Source: Isoetes taiwanensis (lineage: Eukaryota; Streptophyta; Lycopodiopsida; Isoetales; Isoetaceae). From it: 64,000 bases of DNA. Below are positions 21,654-34,556 of the stretch, in pieces. Position 1 is the first letter of the stretch; each line of letters starts with the position of its first letter. The notes below the pieces were generated by a model, which saw nothing but the letters and a program-made list of their open reading frames with translations, was not told the origin of the DNA and searched no databases. A program made the translations under genes and the position numbers. Where the stretch lies: the NCBI GenBank assembly GCA_021234155.1, contig JAJEKV010000066.1, positions 60,001-124,000 of the forward strand, given 5' to 3'.

Positions 21654-23987
21654 AAAATGTTTTTTATGAGTTGTTCATGTTTTATGTTGTCTTTACCAAA
21701 TCATATATAATCATACATCCAATTTTGATTTTTTCTTTTTTCCATAGCTAATTTTTCTGGGTTCTGCCTCAGGTGAATCCGACACGTGTGGATATTTTGA
21801 TTTTCAATTTCTTCAGCTGTAAGCAAGCCCGATTTCTTCGGCTGTAAGCAAACCCTGAATTATGACCAGAAGAATATATAATGATGCGATCAGATAAAGA
21901 CAAAACTTGGACACACAGACAAGCACGATCATGTGAATTCATGGGCGAAGGAGGCATGTGTAAAATTTAAGATTTTGTGGTTCTTTCGTGCTAAGTATTC
22001 ATACAGACTTTTCAAAAATCCTTTCAATTTCGTAGTTTAGATTGAAGGCTTATTATTCCCCTCAATTTCTAGATCTAAGCGTATTAAAAAAACTATTTCT
22101 GAAACTATTTCTATGCCTATTTTTCAGCACCTATTTCCTCTGGCTCCCTGTGCAAACGAGCAAAACTGCCTTTATCCATCCAACTCCATCGCTGCTTCGC
22201 CAGTCTACTTCGCCTTTCGTGAAGCCCCTATGCATATCTTCCTGAGACCTCCGGAGATCTCTTAGAATTACCTTTCCTTATGTAAACTTTTGATACAGAG
22301 GGATTTGTGCTACTGCTCCCTTGGATTCAACAAATTTGTTTGATCTCCTGAGGGGCCAAGCTGTAATTCAGTCTGATCACCAGATGCCGCCGATCACAAG
22401 TTCAAGTTCCAATTTTCGGCCTCTGCAGCTTGATCCAACATGATCCGACCTCCCTTTTTGGGAAAAGCTCTATGCTATCATTCGCCTCGCCGTTTCATCC
22501 TAAAAAGAAATATTCCTTCCAAATAAAAGACCTATTAAACCTAGATTATTATTCTACTCTCAATTATTTAACATAATATGTTTAGTTAGGAAAGTTGGTT
22601 AAGGGAAATTTTTAGGACTTGTGCTATCTAATTCTAGGGTTCAAGCCCAACTATACCCATTTTGGACATGTACCCGTTTTGCCTCAAGCTTCTTGAATGC
22701 GTATGAGCTTTGCCCAACTATACCCATTTTGGACGCATACCCATTTTGCCTCAAGCTTCTTGAATGCGTATGAGCTTTGCCCCTCGTTTTGGCTCTTAAT
22801 GCTCTAGAAAATCTGCCCCAAAACAATGCGCCAGGCTAAATATGTCATGCCAAAAGTACGCAGAACAAGCAACTAAAGAAACATTCTTCTCTGCCTTATA
22901 TTCTTGAGAATCGGTCAATAAATTTACCACTTGATAATAAACAAGAATTAAGTAAGTAGGCGTATTTTCTATTTCTATTGCTAGCATATGCACCACAATA
23001 GGCCCATGACCATTCATTCTTCCTGATGCCTCCATATATATGGTGTATACAAACAAAATAATTAAGAGATCCCTTTCCTAAAAGCGCTTGTGTCTTTACA
23101 TCTGGCCCGCCCCCATTTGAGTTAACTTAGCTTCGCTTTGCCCCCATTTGTTTACATTTCGCTTCGCCCCCATTTGGCCTTCGCCCCCATCTTGGCAATG
23201 TGAGCAAAAGACATGTTGGCATGTTAAATGTCTATGTTAAATAAGCCCAAGTTGGTAACATAAAAATGTGCGTGTGGTTCATATAAAAAAAATTCAAATT
23301 AAATATACATGCATGTTAAATATAAATAAAATAGAAGGCACACATTAGTTCTAGGTTGCACTCACTATAGAAGGTGCACATTAGTTCTACCTTGAACTCA
23401 CTGTGGTCTCGAAGAGGTTTAGGTTTAAGTGCAGAATAGTTTTACATATTACTTCAAAGATGGAGTAGACTCCCTAAAGAACTCACCTTTAATACTTGCT
23501 AATTCCACTCTGAGACTCTCATGGTAATTTGCCCTTTTTTCATATTGTCTTGTGCAATGGTGTTTCTATTCTCGATGTTAAAGACAACTACCCGTTTATC
23601 CAGTTTAATAAGCTCAACCGGTTTAATAACCTCAACTTGGCTAAGCCCCATATGAGTCTTTAATGATGCCCATTAAAAAAAAAAAAGTTTGATCCTTTAT
23701 TAAAATATGGTCTTTTTAGATTGTGTATTTCGATGATTTGTTAAAAAAACTTTTTCTTTTATTAGGCCTACAAAATCAAAGGTGTTATTGTCTAATCAAT
23801 TAATGTTCAATTCAGTAAATGACGACTTCAGCTACCAATGTGCATGAGATTCGAGGACAATTGATGCAAGATTCGACGTACATAGCATTTTTTCAACATT
23901 AGAGAGAATTTACTTGTGTTCATTGATTTGTGTAATACATATTTATACATAGATATTTGGGTAACTAGAATTTCCATAAAGACAGTG
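21654..23987. other. Non-coding between transposons
   Basis: No gene recognised. It contains the 67-bp tandem duplication at 22,646-22,779 and, at 23,105-23,195, several 'cgcccccatttg' blocks spaced irregularly. Confidence 0.4.
22646..22779. repeat. 67-bp tandem duplication
   Basis: Two head-to-tail copies (22,646-22,712 and 22,713-22,779) beginning 'cccaactatacccatttt' and ending 'gcgtatgagctttg'. They differ at only a few positions, so the duplication is fairly recent. Confidence 0.8.
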
Positions 23988-24257
23988 ATGGAGAATAGTA
24001 GTCAAATTACGCAGGCAAATAGAGTCTCGATTGTTAGACAATCTAGAGAGACAACAGGAGGAGAGAGGAAACGAGAGCGAGAAAGGGAGCGTTATGCAAA
24101 CTTATCTAGGGAACAAAGGGAGAGAATTCAACAAAGGCAAAGAGAGCGCCATGCAAATTTAGTTGAGGGTGATAGGCAGAGATTTCGACAGAGAGAAAGA
24201 GAGTGCTATGAAAGTTTGGTAGTTGAAAATCGACAGAAAGTGAGAGAGAGAGAGAGC
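23988..24257 (+). pseudogene. Helitron N-terminal Arg/Glu-rich repeat region
   Basis: ATG at 23,988. Three to four imperfect copies of a ~17-residue unit of the type RERYANLSREQRERIQQ follow one another, a signature of the N terminus of many plant Helitron RepHel proteins. The frame is closed by a TAG at 24,258, beside a GA-rich run, and similar sequence (REYARQRARQHQ) continues in another frame. Confidence 0.65.
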
Positions 24258-24532
24258 TAGGGAATATGCGAGGCAACGTGCAAGGCAACACCAATCTGGA
24301 AGAATAAATGAGCAAGATACGGTTGTAGATGGTGCCAACATTATGTCCCTGAGTGTGGCACTTAGTTCAGACTTAGTAGAGGAGAAGACAATAGCAACTA
24401 AGTTTACCCATGCTGAGGAGTCAAGTATAGGAGCCTCAACACATGATGAGGGAAATAGAAAAAGAAACTGTGAGGCAGCATTCTGAAGATCTAAATGAGC
24501 AAGAGGGAGGAAGAGTATGATAGAGACAAACA

Positions 24533-25806
24533 TTGTGTTATACGAATTTAACAAATGAGGCACGTGCATCACAACGCATGTGTGGAGGTATGGAAGAAAA
24601 TGTGGACACTTTACAAATGGAGGTAGATGTCGCATATACGGATATAAGGGTAGATGCCCCATCAATGGACACAATTATCGTCGGTTCTGTTGATTCAGCC
24701 ACGTTCCATCTACCTTTACCCCAGCTCCCTGTGGCACTGTATAATCTTTACAACATACCAGACTTTGCAAGGTTGGCAAGAAAGGTAAATTGATTGTTCT
24801 GCTTTAGTGTTCTTGGTGTAAATGGACAATTCGTGGATTTAGAGTTTCCTTCATCCGTAACCATAACAGGCGAACCTATCATCGACTATGACCCAGTGGA
24901 AAAACAGGTCGTCCAATACATTGGTACATATAGGATGAATCAGAGAGATATGTACAAGCTAGAGGTCAGAGTACCGTAGGTTCAATTCTTGATCAAGTAA
25001 ACCCTTTTATTCAAAACCTTCGAACGATGGGAAGCATGTACATGCCATCGTCATATATATTGTACAAGGTGCAACTGCAAGCGATGATATTGCAGCTATC
25101 GTGGATGTCATATTGCAGCTATCGTGGATGTCATATCGTAACTGTCATAGAATTTCAAAAGCATGGATTGCCCCATGCCCACCTCGTCCTGCGAACCGAG
25201 CCTGAAATACCTGTTGAATGCATCGATGAGATCACATCCGTTGAATTACCTGTGGATCTAGTTCTTCGAGGGCAAGTTCAAAAATTTATGATTCATAAGC
25301 ATACTCATAGATGCTTGCCGGATGGCACAACCTGTTGCTACAAATATCCGAAGGATACCACTCCATCGATATATCTCGACTCAAAGTGTTATGTCCAGTA
25401 TAGAAGAAGAAATATAGATGATATATGGGTGGTGCCATATAATGTGTTTCTGCTCCATGAATTGGATTGCCACATTATGGTGGATATAGCATCTACAGTA
25501 CATATATTCTCATACCTTTATGGATACATATATAAAGGATTCGACAGCGACAGCTTTCGAGTTAACCAAGAGAGGCATTCATCATTCATACCGTCATCAT
25601 TAAGCAACCAGTATGAAGAAACTGCAGAGAGCTCGTCGAGAAACAATACTGAAGGGGAGCGTGTTGCGGGTCAACCATCAGTAATGATCGATCATGTAGG
25701 AGAAAATTGGGAGGAGTCTACAGTCTCACTAGATATCTTCAATATAACTATTAGCGTAGAAGGTAGTGTTGAATTTTTGTATCCATCTGAGGACTTCGAA
25801 ATTTAG
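24533..25806 (+). pseudogene. Helitron Rep (HUH/Y2) nuclease region
   Basis: The N-terminal part (24,533-24,793) is in the region before the nuclease. The core is at 25,100-25,560: VIEFQKHGLPHAHLVL holds the metal-binding HUH pair, WVVPYNVFLLHELDCHI is a conserved Helitron block, and YLYGYIYKG holds the two-tyrosine site that nicks and joins DNA. A 23-bp tandem duplication near 25,092-25,137 shifts the frame just upstream of the HUH motif. A serine-rich tail follows to 25,806. The catalytic residues are present but the gene is broken. Confidence 0.8.
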
Positions 25807-26042
25807 CGTCATGCAAGAAACGAAATATTTTATCGACGATTAATCGGAGTGTTGATAGCTTCAATGATTGCATTCTTGGTAGAGTTCACGACAAATCGTA
25901 TTATAATCATGACCAATATTACTGAGCAAGATGAAATCATATACGACCACCTTATGCAACCTCAAATTTTCTTAATAACTTCACACATTCCGGAATACCC
26001 AACCATGAGCTAAAGCTTAAAGTTGGGGCCATATGCCACATT

Positions 26043-26430
26043 ATGAAACGGTTGGACATGGAAAAGGGTTTGGTGAAAAATGCGAGAGTTATGATCGTAT
26101 CAATGCACACAAAGTTTGTCATGGTGAAGGTATTAGACGAGGCATCTCAGGACGATGCATATACATACCTGATCTCTAGAACTGACATCTTCTATCAACC
26201 AGAGAACCGGCCCTGGACCATTCACAGACGACAATTGCCCCTCTGATTATCTTATTCAACTACCTTCAATAGTTGCTAGGGGCTGACATTGGATCGCATT
26301 GTCATTGACCTGCGTACCGAGGTATTCGCACATGGCCAGTTATACACGGCTCTTACTCGCATGCGAAAGAGAGAGGATGCGCTCATCCTCCTTTCACCAG
26401 AGAACACATCGAGGTGTACGAAAAATATCG
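26043..26430 (+). pseudogene. Helitron helicase, C-terminal end
   Basis: RLDMEKGLVKNARVMIVS matches the conserved NxDxxxGLxNGTR region near the end of Pif1-like Helitron helicases. In another frame near 26,280-26,400 is GLTLDRIVIDLRTEVFAHGQ followed by LYTALTRMRKR, the final QGxT...ALSR motif VI region. The Walker A and B motifs are absent, having been lost with the internal deletion. Confidence 0.75.
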
Positions 26431-26984
26431 TCTATAAGGAGCTGCTCTGCTAATAAGGTACTTTTTTTTAGCTCTTTTGTGTACAGGTCAAGCAAGAAAA
26501 TGTAGCAGGATTTGTCTACGGGGAGTTGAGCTTCAAGTAAGATATGCCCTCTGCCTTTCATAGGTACCATAGAGAACACTCCTAAAATCACTTCGACCAC
26601 TATTTACTTGTAAGGTATGATAAGTATTCCCCCTCCTCTCCCCCCTCCCCAACTCGACCCCTCTCCTCTCTCACCCATATGATGCTCATCCTTTTATCTC
26701 CAAACAATACAACAAAATTTACTGCAAATGTTGTTTATAAAGAACTTTTCCGCTAACGTGTTTTTTCTTTGACCATTATTTAGACAGGTGTAGATGACTT
26801 CTTCAGCCTTCTTTTGTAGATGACACCATTTAGAAGGTATACAGAAAAGGTAAAAAAAAAAAAAAAAAATCCCTTTCCTGCCCGTATGATAGATGACATG
26901 CTATCTGATTACCATGGGATTCCTCTCATCCTTTCTTTTTTAATTTGAGGAATAAAAAAAAAGGGTATCGGAAGAATGGAATAA

Positions 26985-27200
26985 ATAATCGTCGCGATTC
27001 CAGTCTAGTGGTCAAGCTATTGGTAATGGGTAACCCCCATCCAAAGCCCAAAACCCGCTGACTGTCATCGGATGCAAAAAAAATAAAATGAAATAAATAA
27101 AAAGAACATCCATCGCGGTAATAGCCTAGTGGTCAAGCCGTTGGTAATGGGCAACCCCATCCAGACCCAAAACCCACTGACTGTCATCGGATGCCAAAAG
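26985..27200 (+). repeat. Two copies of an ~85-bp SINE-like unit
   Basis: Copies at about 26,990-27,075 and 27,108-27,195 share 'tagtggtcaagc.attggtaatggg.aaccc..ccaa' and 'ctgactgtcatcggatgc'. The start resembles a tRNA A box (TAGCCTAGTGGTCAAG). The first copy is followed by an A-rich tail (27,076-27,105). No clear B box or target duplication was found. A tandem or nested tRNA-derived SINE is the best reading. Confidence 0.35.
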
Positions 27201-28077
27201 AAAAGAAGGGACAGACAATAATGAAAATCCCATGGTTGACAATTATAGCACCTATCTATCCTACGGGCACAAAACAGCCGGTAATAGCGCATGTTCAACT
27301 CCTGCATGTTCTGAAACTACCTTCTCAAATTTATAGTAGTATATTCGCAACGACTAAATATGGAAGGTGACCTCGAACCTGGAGGATCATTATAGAAATT
27401 TAGAGACATAGTTAACTCAATTTTTGCATGTCCAGATGACATTCATTCGACTTAGACAAAACTTCTTTTGCAGCGAGTTGGACAAAAGAAATGTTCACGA
27501 CGTTGTAATATAAGATAAGTCTTATTTTGCATAGTTGAAAATGGTGAATAAAAGACATGTCTTATGTCTTATGTGAATATATTACATATATCTTATATTA
27601 AAGTAGTGGAATTTTTTTTTTTTTGACATGTCGTATATGTGACTAAGAACCGAATGTCTTATAAAAATGTGACACCATAAAATAAGACTGATGTGGAAAA
27701 AGGGCCTTTAACCCTGCAAAAAATAGAGGTAGACTACACAAAGCTTATATAATGTTGTTTAGTATGGCTGCAATTCCATGATATTGCATTGAAATATCAT
27801 ACTTCTTCTTCTAGCTTGAAGACAAAATGGTTTCATTGCAAATGTGCAGTGTTAGACATTTTATTATGGAAAGAAACCCTGTGCGAATATCACAATCTGT
27901 ACTTATTTGAATCCACAACAGACGCAAATTATAATGTATATCTTCACGACCAAGAATGGACTGAGAAATAATCAGGTTGAAGAAGCAAACATATAATGGG
28001 AAGACTCTATTCATTATGCGGAGGAGAGATTCTGCAAAAATGCGGAGGCAGAGTAAATAAGATGAGCATTTGAGACG
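27201..28077. other. Non-coding, downstream of the oxidase gene
   Basis: AT-rich. No gene recognised. It should include the 3' UTR of the minus-strand gene ending at 28,078. Confidence 0.4.
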
Positions 28078-30006
28078 TTAAATAAAGGGTTTCAGTATTA
28101 CCTCATATCTGCAAACGCGAGCTTCTGTGAAAACCTTGCCGGATCTGCAGAAATAGCCTTTTTGAGGAGCACAGTGCCGATCTTGGGAGCAAATACAGTT
28201 CCCTTCAAGAGCGCATCCATCCGCCATAGCCATGGAAGGGGCGAAATCAGGAGAAATTCCAAGAACAAAATCAGACCATTCGCTGGAAAAAATGCCAGAA
28301 GGATCCAGCAATTTTTTGGCGTCCAGAAACTTTTCAAGATTGGTAACACGGTGGGCTAGGTCCCGGAAAGCAACCGGCCGGTTTTTCCCCCAGTGGGGTT
28401 TACCGGAATACCGGATGAAAGCCATCTGCTCAATTTCAAGCACGGTGTCGAGGTCAAGGGTAGGGTGGGCGTCTTCGCGGGCGCGGAAGTAGGTAAAGTC
28501 AAGGTCAACGCCGTCGTGCTGTTGACCGAGGTAAGCGGTGGACTGCTTGACGAAGCGGAAGTAGATGCCGCCGTAAAGACCGAGTCCGCACATGGAAGAG
28601 GGGGCCAGACTGCGGAGCGTTTTGATGTCGGAGATGAAACCGGAAACCTGGTTGGCCGGTAAGGAGACAGCGGATTGGTGAAAAAAGGAACCGTTTAAAT
28701 GGGGATCCCAGATGCACGCGCCACCGCTTTCTGGCTCGGAATTGGAGGGGGAACATTCCGGCCCGGAATTGAGACCTAGGGGCGTGATCAACGGTTCCGG
28801 ATCTACGGTCGGATCTTGCTGGCAGCCTCCGGCGGTCTGAATCCGATGGTTAAATCCCACCACTGGAAAACCCGTGAACACAAATCCGTCGTTTAACAGA
28901 CCATTGCCTGCCGATACCCGGCTTCCCAGCAGGGTCTCGGAAATCTTGCACAGAATGTCTCGATTCTGCGTATTCTGCAGCCTTTCCTCTGCACACAGAC
29001 AAAATCACATGATCAATCCGGCGAAAAACTACAAAAAATACACCCGATCCTAACAAAACAGCATTTTGCATCTCGTGACCCGCAAATCAACCAGACCCAC
29101 CTCCAGCTCTCGCCCTTTCTATATCCTTGGCTTGCATGTGTTGGAAGCCTCTGTATTTGTTTACTCCATCGCCCGCTGTATCCACCGGAACCCTTTTATC
29201 CAATCGGAACAGAGCTTTGTTCAGAGATGGGTACCACATTATGTCTCCGAATTCGAACTCCTCTGCGAAGGATTGGACCTCTGATTCCAGATTTTCATCG
29301 GAACGAACTTCTAGAGAAACCCACCGCTTAAACATGGGCTCTAATTTGAAAGTTACCTGAGAAATGACACCCAAAACCCCGATTGGAAATCTTAGCAGTG
29401 TTGAGCAGAGAATTGGATTTATAAATTTGAACTATTTTGGTGAATCTGTCATGCTCTGTTCCAAGAATAACAAGGCAAACTGATACGACATATTCATGCA
29501 TAACATTCCCTTTTTCCCAAAGGCTACTTCCATGGGCGCCTATACTTAAAGCTCTGGGACAAAAACCCCTTCCCAATACTTCCCAATACACAACATGAAG
29601 AATCGAAAGCCCTCTTTTACAGCTGCCTAAGTCGGGACCCCTGCGTCCACAGAAACCATTATTCCAGTTGATTAACCACTATATCCCTATTAAGTTTTCT
29701 TGTGCTTATAATTAAACCAGATTGGCCTCTTGGGCACACCGGTTTCGGCAGACTGTATGATCCTGCGCTTACTACTTTGATAGACTGGTTTTTTTTCACG
29801 GCCTCTGCCACAATCTGCACAAGCTCTTGCTCTGTGGTCGGAAATGCTGCCATAGCTGCCCTGCAGGGGGTCCGATCCGACCACACCCCTTGATAATTTG
29901 TTACAAGGCATCCGTCGTGGTTGCAGATTACCGGAGATGGCTCCCCTGCGGCCCTGCTCCATAGCTGGGCTGCGAGGACGATGAAGATCCTCGCTAGCCT
30001 CAACAT
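28078..30006 (-). pseudogene. L-gulonolactone oxidase-like gene, damaged
   Basis: FAD-linked oxidase of the L-gulono-1,4-lactone oxidase family, linked to ascorbate synthesis or sugar-lactone oxidation and normally secretory. ATG at 30,006, hydrophobic signal peptide (RIFIVLAAQLW), then FAD-binding sequence (VVSAGSYSLPKP, GLIISTRKLNRD). GAHGSSLWEKG, then GVISQVTFKLEPMFKRW and FGDIMWYPS follow. A 112-bp intron (29,100-28,989, GAG|GTGGGT ... GTGCAG) joins in phase to exon 2, which has FTGFPVVGFNHRIQTAGGC, the HWxK motif (KPHWGKN) and the Cys-rich tail (CICSQDRHCAPQKGYFC). Exon 2 is intact to the stop at 28,078. In exon 1 there is a stop and shift near 29,600-29,660, a 10-bp duplication near 29,570-29,590 and a one-base insertion near 29,385. 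It is either a young pseudogene or a gene with assembly errors. Confidence 0.85.
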
Positions 30007-30045
30007 TTTTTCGGGACCCGTTTCTGTCTCTGAATTGCCTGTGTT

Positions 30046-30055
30046 TATTTATATA
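30046..30055 (-). promoter_or_regulatory. TATA box of the oxidase gene
   Basis: TATATAAATA on the minus strand, about 40 bp upstream of the ATG at 30,006. The position leaves only a short 5' UTR. It supports the start chosen and suggests the gene was recently functional. Confidence 0.5.
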
Positions 30056-31843
30056 CTTGTTCCTAGTTAATTAGTCTAATGGTTCGGTTATTAACAATAA
30101 ATGGCTTGGCCGCCAGCATTGTAGATTCTTATCTACCCAATAGTTTCTTCTTTGCAACCTTTTGACACCTGCAATTCCTTTGTTCCAACATGTAGATTAT
30201 GTAACACATATCAACATCACCCACAGGTTACATTTGAGTTTGTCCGCCCAAAATTGCTTCTTGTCATTTCCATACTACCTAGAGTCTCTCATGTGGCTCT
30301 TTCCACTACAAACAATCACCATAATATGTAATAAACTAATACACAGAATGTCTGTAGGTATGGCCCTTCTGTTAAAATGAATGCTATGCCTGGCAAATTG
30401 GCAGAAGTGTGAGACGAAAACAATTTAATAACTATTGTTTTTACTGCAACTAGAACTGCATGTTCCGATGTGTATGAGTCATCGACTAAGTTCAGTTGGT
30501 TGAATATGCAATACTCATATACGCCTTTTTTATGATGTTGCTTATTTTACATCCACTAGAAATGATTACACGTCGCTATATGTTTGAGAGGTCTTATAAT
30601 CTGCACATGTACGTAAGGGGCAAAAACATATTGTACCAACCTCCAATTCGGGCACGTTAAGAGTAGGTCTAGTCCTTATAATGGGTCGTTCACATGAGAG
30701 CTCTTTGCATAAGCGGTTGTAAGCCGCTGATTCAGTGCGTAGATAATTACCTCCAACTTATTCAGCCACGCATGGGCTATCCAGCGTGAGCTGACATCCA
30801 AAATTTCTCTTGGCTGATCCAAATTTTGGTGATTCAGCCAAAGCCCATTCACACTCAAAAAATTACCATCTTTCCACAACCCAAAATAATTATGAAAAAA
30901 GCTCATGTACCATCCTTCCGATCCATCCTTTACCACTTTTGCTGCCTACAATCCTTTCCTTTATTCTTTCCAAAAAAAAAAAATTAATCCTTTGGTTTTC
31001 TTCCCATGAAATTCTTCCCATTTGCTCTCAGGGATCTGAACTCCTTTCTAGAAGATGACTTCAAAGAATTTGATGACGAAAATGATATAGTTCCATGGTT
31101 GATTCATAATCAGAAGAAGCATCCAACATAGATAGATCACTAGATAGATGACTCTGAGCCATTGTTGTCAGCTGTGAAAATAAAGGCAGATATATTGGAT
31201 GGTTTTTGCTGAGAGCTTTCTGCCGGGTTTTATATGGCTGATCAACTTTCAACAAGGGGGCACCTGGAAGCGGAGCATGCCATGTGAACGCGTTCCTAAT
31301 GCGTTGGGTCAGTGCTGACACAATTCAGTGCTGATACAACCAGTTGGAATAAGTGATGAAGAAAATCGGTCATATGAACCCAATATAAAATGACCTTCAT
31401 GAAGAAAAGGATTGAAAGAAATGCTACTAGGGAGTGTTGTATATATCGGATGCCATCATGTTTAAAGCACGGGTGTCTTTGACACATTATAGCCACATCA
31501 AAAAAAAGGGGATCTTTTGCGATTTAGGGCTGGTTTAAACATGCCCATGTCCGACATTTACAGCGTTGGGTGCTAGGAGTGCAAAAGAATTGTGATACAA
31601 CAATATACAAGTGAGTATCTTCAAGAGGTGGCAAACCCACTACACCAAGCCTATCCCCTAGGGCAGGGCAAGGGCACGTTTGTAGTATTAGCACCTTAAG
31701 ATCGGCAATGACTGCTTCCTTCTCAAAGAGGTATAGAGGATAGGTGGGATGCTGCATCACATGGCCGCCACCTTATTGTCATCCATTCCTTGTATCAAGT
31801 TAAAAAAGCCTTAGTTTCTTCCTCTTTAACTAACACTTGACAC

Positions 31844-31886
31844 GTGTGCGTGTGCGTGTGCGTTGCGTGCGCGTGTGTGTGTGTGT
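31844..31886. repeat. GT/GC dinucleotide microsatellite
   Basis: About 43 bp of alternating purine-pyrimidine sequence (GTGTGCGTGTGCG... then (GT)n). It could adopt Z-DNA. Confidence 0.8.
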
Positions 31887-32017
31887 CTTAAACCTAAATG
31901 CGAATTGGATGGCCCATCTTTACCCTTAAGATCGGATGTCTAGGATTATAAAGTTTTAGCGTGTGCATTTGTTTCTTGCATCAAACATAAGGCTCAGATT
32001 CACTCAATCCAACAGCC

Positions 32018-32170
32018 AAGAGGGTGAAGGGAGAAGGAAAAAAGGGGGGAAAGGAAAAGAGGAAAGGGATGGAAAAAAGGAAAGGAAAAGGGGAAATACA
32101 AAACGGGAGAAAATAGAAGCAGAAAACAGAAAAGGAAAAATGGAGAGGAAAAAGGAAAATCTTAAGTTTA
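32018..32170 (+). repeat. Purine-only tract
   Basis: About 150 bp almost entirely A and G on the plus strand. It gives a Lys/Glu/Arg-rich open frame by composition alone, which I do not count as a gene. Confidence 0.7.
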
Positions 32171-33880
32171 TGAGATTAAGAGAGAACTACAATGCAAGTA
32201 TATTGAATAGAGTAGAAAACGTGAGAACAAGCCTCTCACATTGTTATGAACCAAAAATTTTAGTTTCAAAAACTTCGATTCATATTCACATAAACCATTA
32301 GAGTACACAGAACAAGTACTGCCTCCCATGAGGCTATATACATGAAAGCCATGCATATATATAATAAGATGACAATAATACAAGATAACTATGTACACAC
32401 GTAGTCCCGTCATTTATCAAATAGCCTGCACATGCTTCCCCGTGTTAGTAACATGCATAAGAGTTATCTAGTGACATGCATAAGAGTTGTAGAGTCAACA
32501 TGAAGCAATGACTGACAGACTGCAAGAACACACTTATGGAATCCACCACACGCACCATAGCATCTGCCAAGCAGATACACCCTACCATACCTAGATTGTA
32601 CGTCGTCTAGAACCCCCGCGCTGGTGGACTTAATGTAAGGGAGAAACTACAAGCATAATGGATCATTAAACTACTAGACTATTGGTATATGCCACCGTCC
32701 CATACCAGTGGCATGCACGACCTCACCAGTGCCTATAACCCTATTTCGACAAGCCACGCTTGTCTAAACATGTCTACATAAGTTCCCTTGGATAAACACC
32801 TCCTGGTGTTCATCCTAATATCACAAGGATACAAACATAGAGCATAGGCCCATAACGGATAACCTTGCTTTCACTAGAATATTGATATATATATGATATC
32901 GTCCGATACCGATACCAGACACCTATCGCACCAGCACTCACAAGGACCCAACCGGCCAAATATTATCCTATCTTTACAGAGAGAATACTTAAGGAGAGCA
33001 TGGCCTTGCAGTAGCTAGGCTTCCATGCTAATTCAATAGCAGTAGCCCCAGCTAATACTCACCCCTCCAAGTACAAGAGTTCACAGCTTAAGAACTACCT
33101 CAAGCTATTACTACAAGGCCTTCCAGAGTAGTCATAAAGAACCATCGCTTTAAGATGTTTCCATCTTTTATTTTAGAGGGAGTTTTCCACAAGGTACCAA
33201 TTCAAAGCGCGCTCTTTACAGTAGGCCACCAGTCAGGCTCTGTATCCATAAGGAATCAGCCTTCAGGCTTACCTGAGAACACCAAGTCTTCTCTGCTACA
33301 CAAGCAGAACCCTTGCATGATGCCTTTGATTCTCTGCCCCTTGAATTCAACTTCTCTCTGCAACCCTCTGACCTGTTCCAGCTCTGCCTTCCTGGCCTGT
33401 TCTCTTTTTGCTGCCGCCGCCTTATTCCTGTTACAGACACTTGCTACCGTCGCAAGGCCACGTGGCGTTCACTCCATTCAAGTGATTTTGGCAAAGACCA
33501 TTTCGCAGTCAGCCGCCTGCCCAAATCAGCCTGTTAGGTTGCAGCACGTGGGTGGCCAGAAAATGATGGTGGCTGCTCTGCTTATGGGGGCGCTCACCCC
33601 TTTTAATTTTCAATGATTATTTAATCATTAAGATTTGCCTTGACCTTCTATAATTTGCTACCAAATTATAATTTGCCACAAGGCCATCTTAGCAACTAGA
33701 TTGGTTGTACCCAGTTGCCCCTTAGCCTAAGTTGTCCTCGTGCACTTCGCATGTTAGACTAAGTAATATGCGACCACAATATTTCCGATGCCAACACCAC
33801 ATGGAAACCTTTTATTAGCCCACAACAACATGCATGTCATATTTACAACAATGGTCTGTAAAATAATTGGGCACAAGATT

Positions 33881-33890
33881 ATTCCCCCCT
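33881..33890 (-). promoter_or_regulatory. Polypurine tract of the gypsy element
   Basis: AGGGGGGAAT on the minus strand overlaps the last pol codons, and TGTGCCC starts at 33,875. This is the layout of a plus-strand primer site beside a 3' LTR. Confidence 0.5.
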
Positions 33891-34530
33891 GGGATTCTTG
33901 TTCTCAAGAATGGCTCCAGACCATTGAGCCATTACATCTGGATATTGAATCATAAACGACGACTCTCTCCATTAAGCCTGCGAGACATGTCTATATTTCC
34001 ACTTCACCGGGAATTCCATTTGGTCTCTCTGGCGGATCCGCACTATCCAAGAATTCAATATTCTTTCAAGGGTAGGGATTCTATCGAACTCCACCATGTA
34101 TTTCTCAGGCTTTTCCAAGAGCTGGTCGCAACTGGCTCACATGAAAAACTGGATGAATGTCCACATTTGATGGAACTTGTAACTTGACGACAATATCCTA
34201 ATGGCAAGAGCAGATACAAAAGCAGATCTGGCAGACCCAATTAGAAAGATAACAACTAGACACCAGGAGGTGCACAGGAAAGAGGGCTGGTAATATGAAC
34301 CACTGGAAAGGTGGACATTGAAGCTCGCAAAAACCTAGCTAAAAGCTGATGATAACGACGCACCACCGCGTGGCCATGAAGCTGATTATAAGGGGGGTGC
34401 CGGTATTAATACAAAATAAGACAAACCCTCCGAAAGGGCTACAATGTACCAGCATGCAGCGCTAGTAGAAACCCTTTGGGAGCTCGCCCATTCTACATTA
34501 GTCCGTGGGCCTCAGGGCTCTAGGGACAAT

Positions 34531-34556
34531 AATTCTATTCTATTCTATTCTATATT
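34531..34556. repeat. (TTCTA)n microsatellite
   Basis: About five units of the pentamer. The same pentamer forms a longer run at 39,611-39,642, in another part of the same gypsy element. Confidence 0.75.

Larger units (their letters stand above)
23988..26430 (+). mobile_element. Helitron, internally deleted
   Basis: In order on the plus strand: the Arg/Glu-rich N-terminal repeat region, the Rep (HUH) nuclease and the C-terminal end of the Pif1-like helicase. The middle of the helicase is missing, so this is a deletion derivative with broken frames. The 5' TC and 3' hairpin-CTRR ends were not located; limits are those of the coding remains. Confidence 0.8.
30060..33870. other. Non-coding; right part probably gypsy LTR
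   Basis: No convincing gene from 30,060 to 32,000. It contains the GT-rich microsatellite at 31,844-31,886 and the purine tract at 32,018-32,170. The part just below 33,870 should be the 3' LTR of the gypsy element that ends there. I could not find the LTR's far end. Confidence 0.35.

Noticed and set aside
31963-32301. Lys/Glu-rich 112-codon frame
   Set aside because: The composition is that of a purine-only tract; an open frame is expected by chance there.
33155-33616. 153-codon plus-strand frame
   Set aside because: It lies in the probable LTR region next to the gypsy polypurine tract, with no similarity and no coding-like motif.
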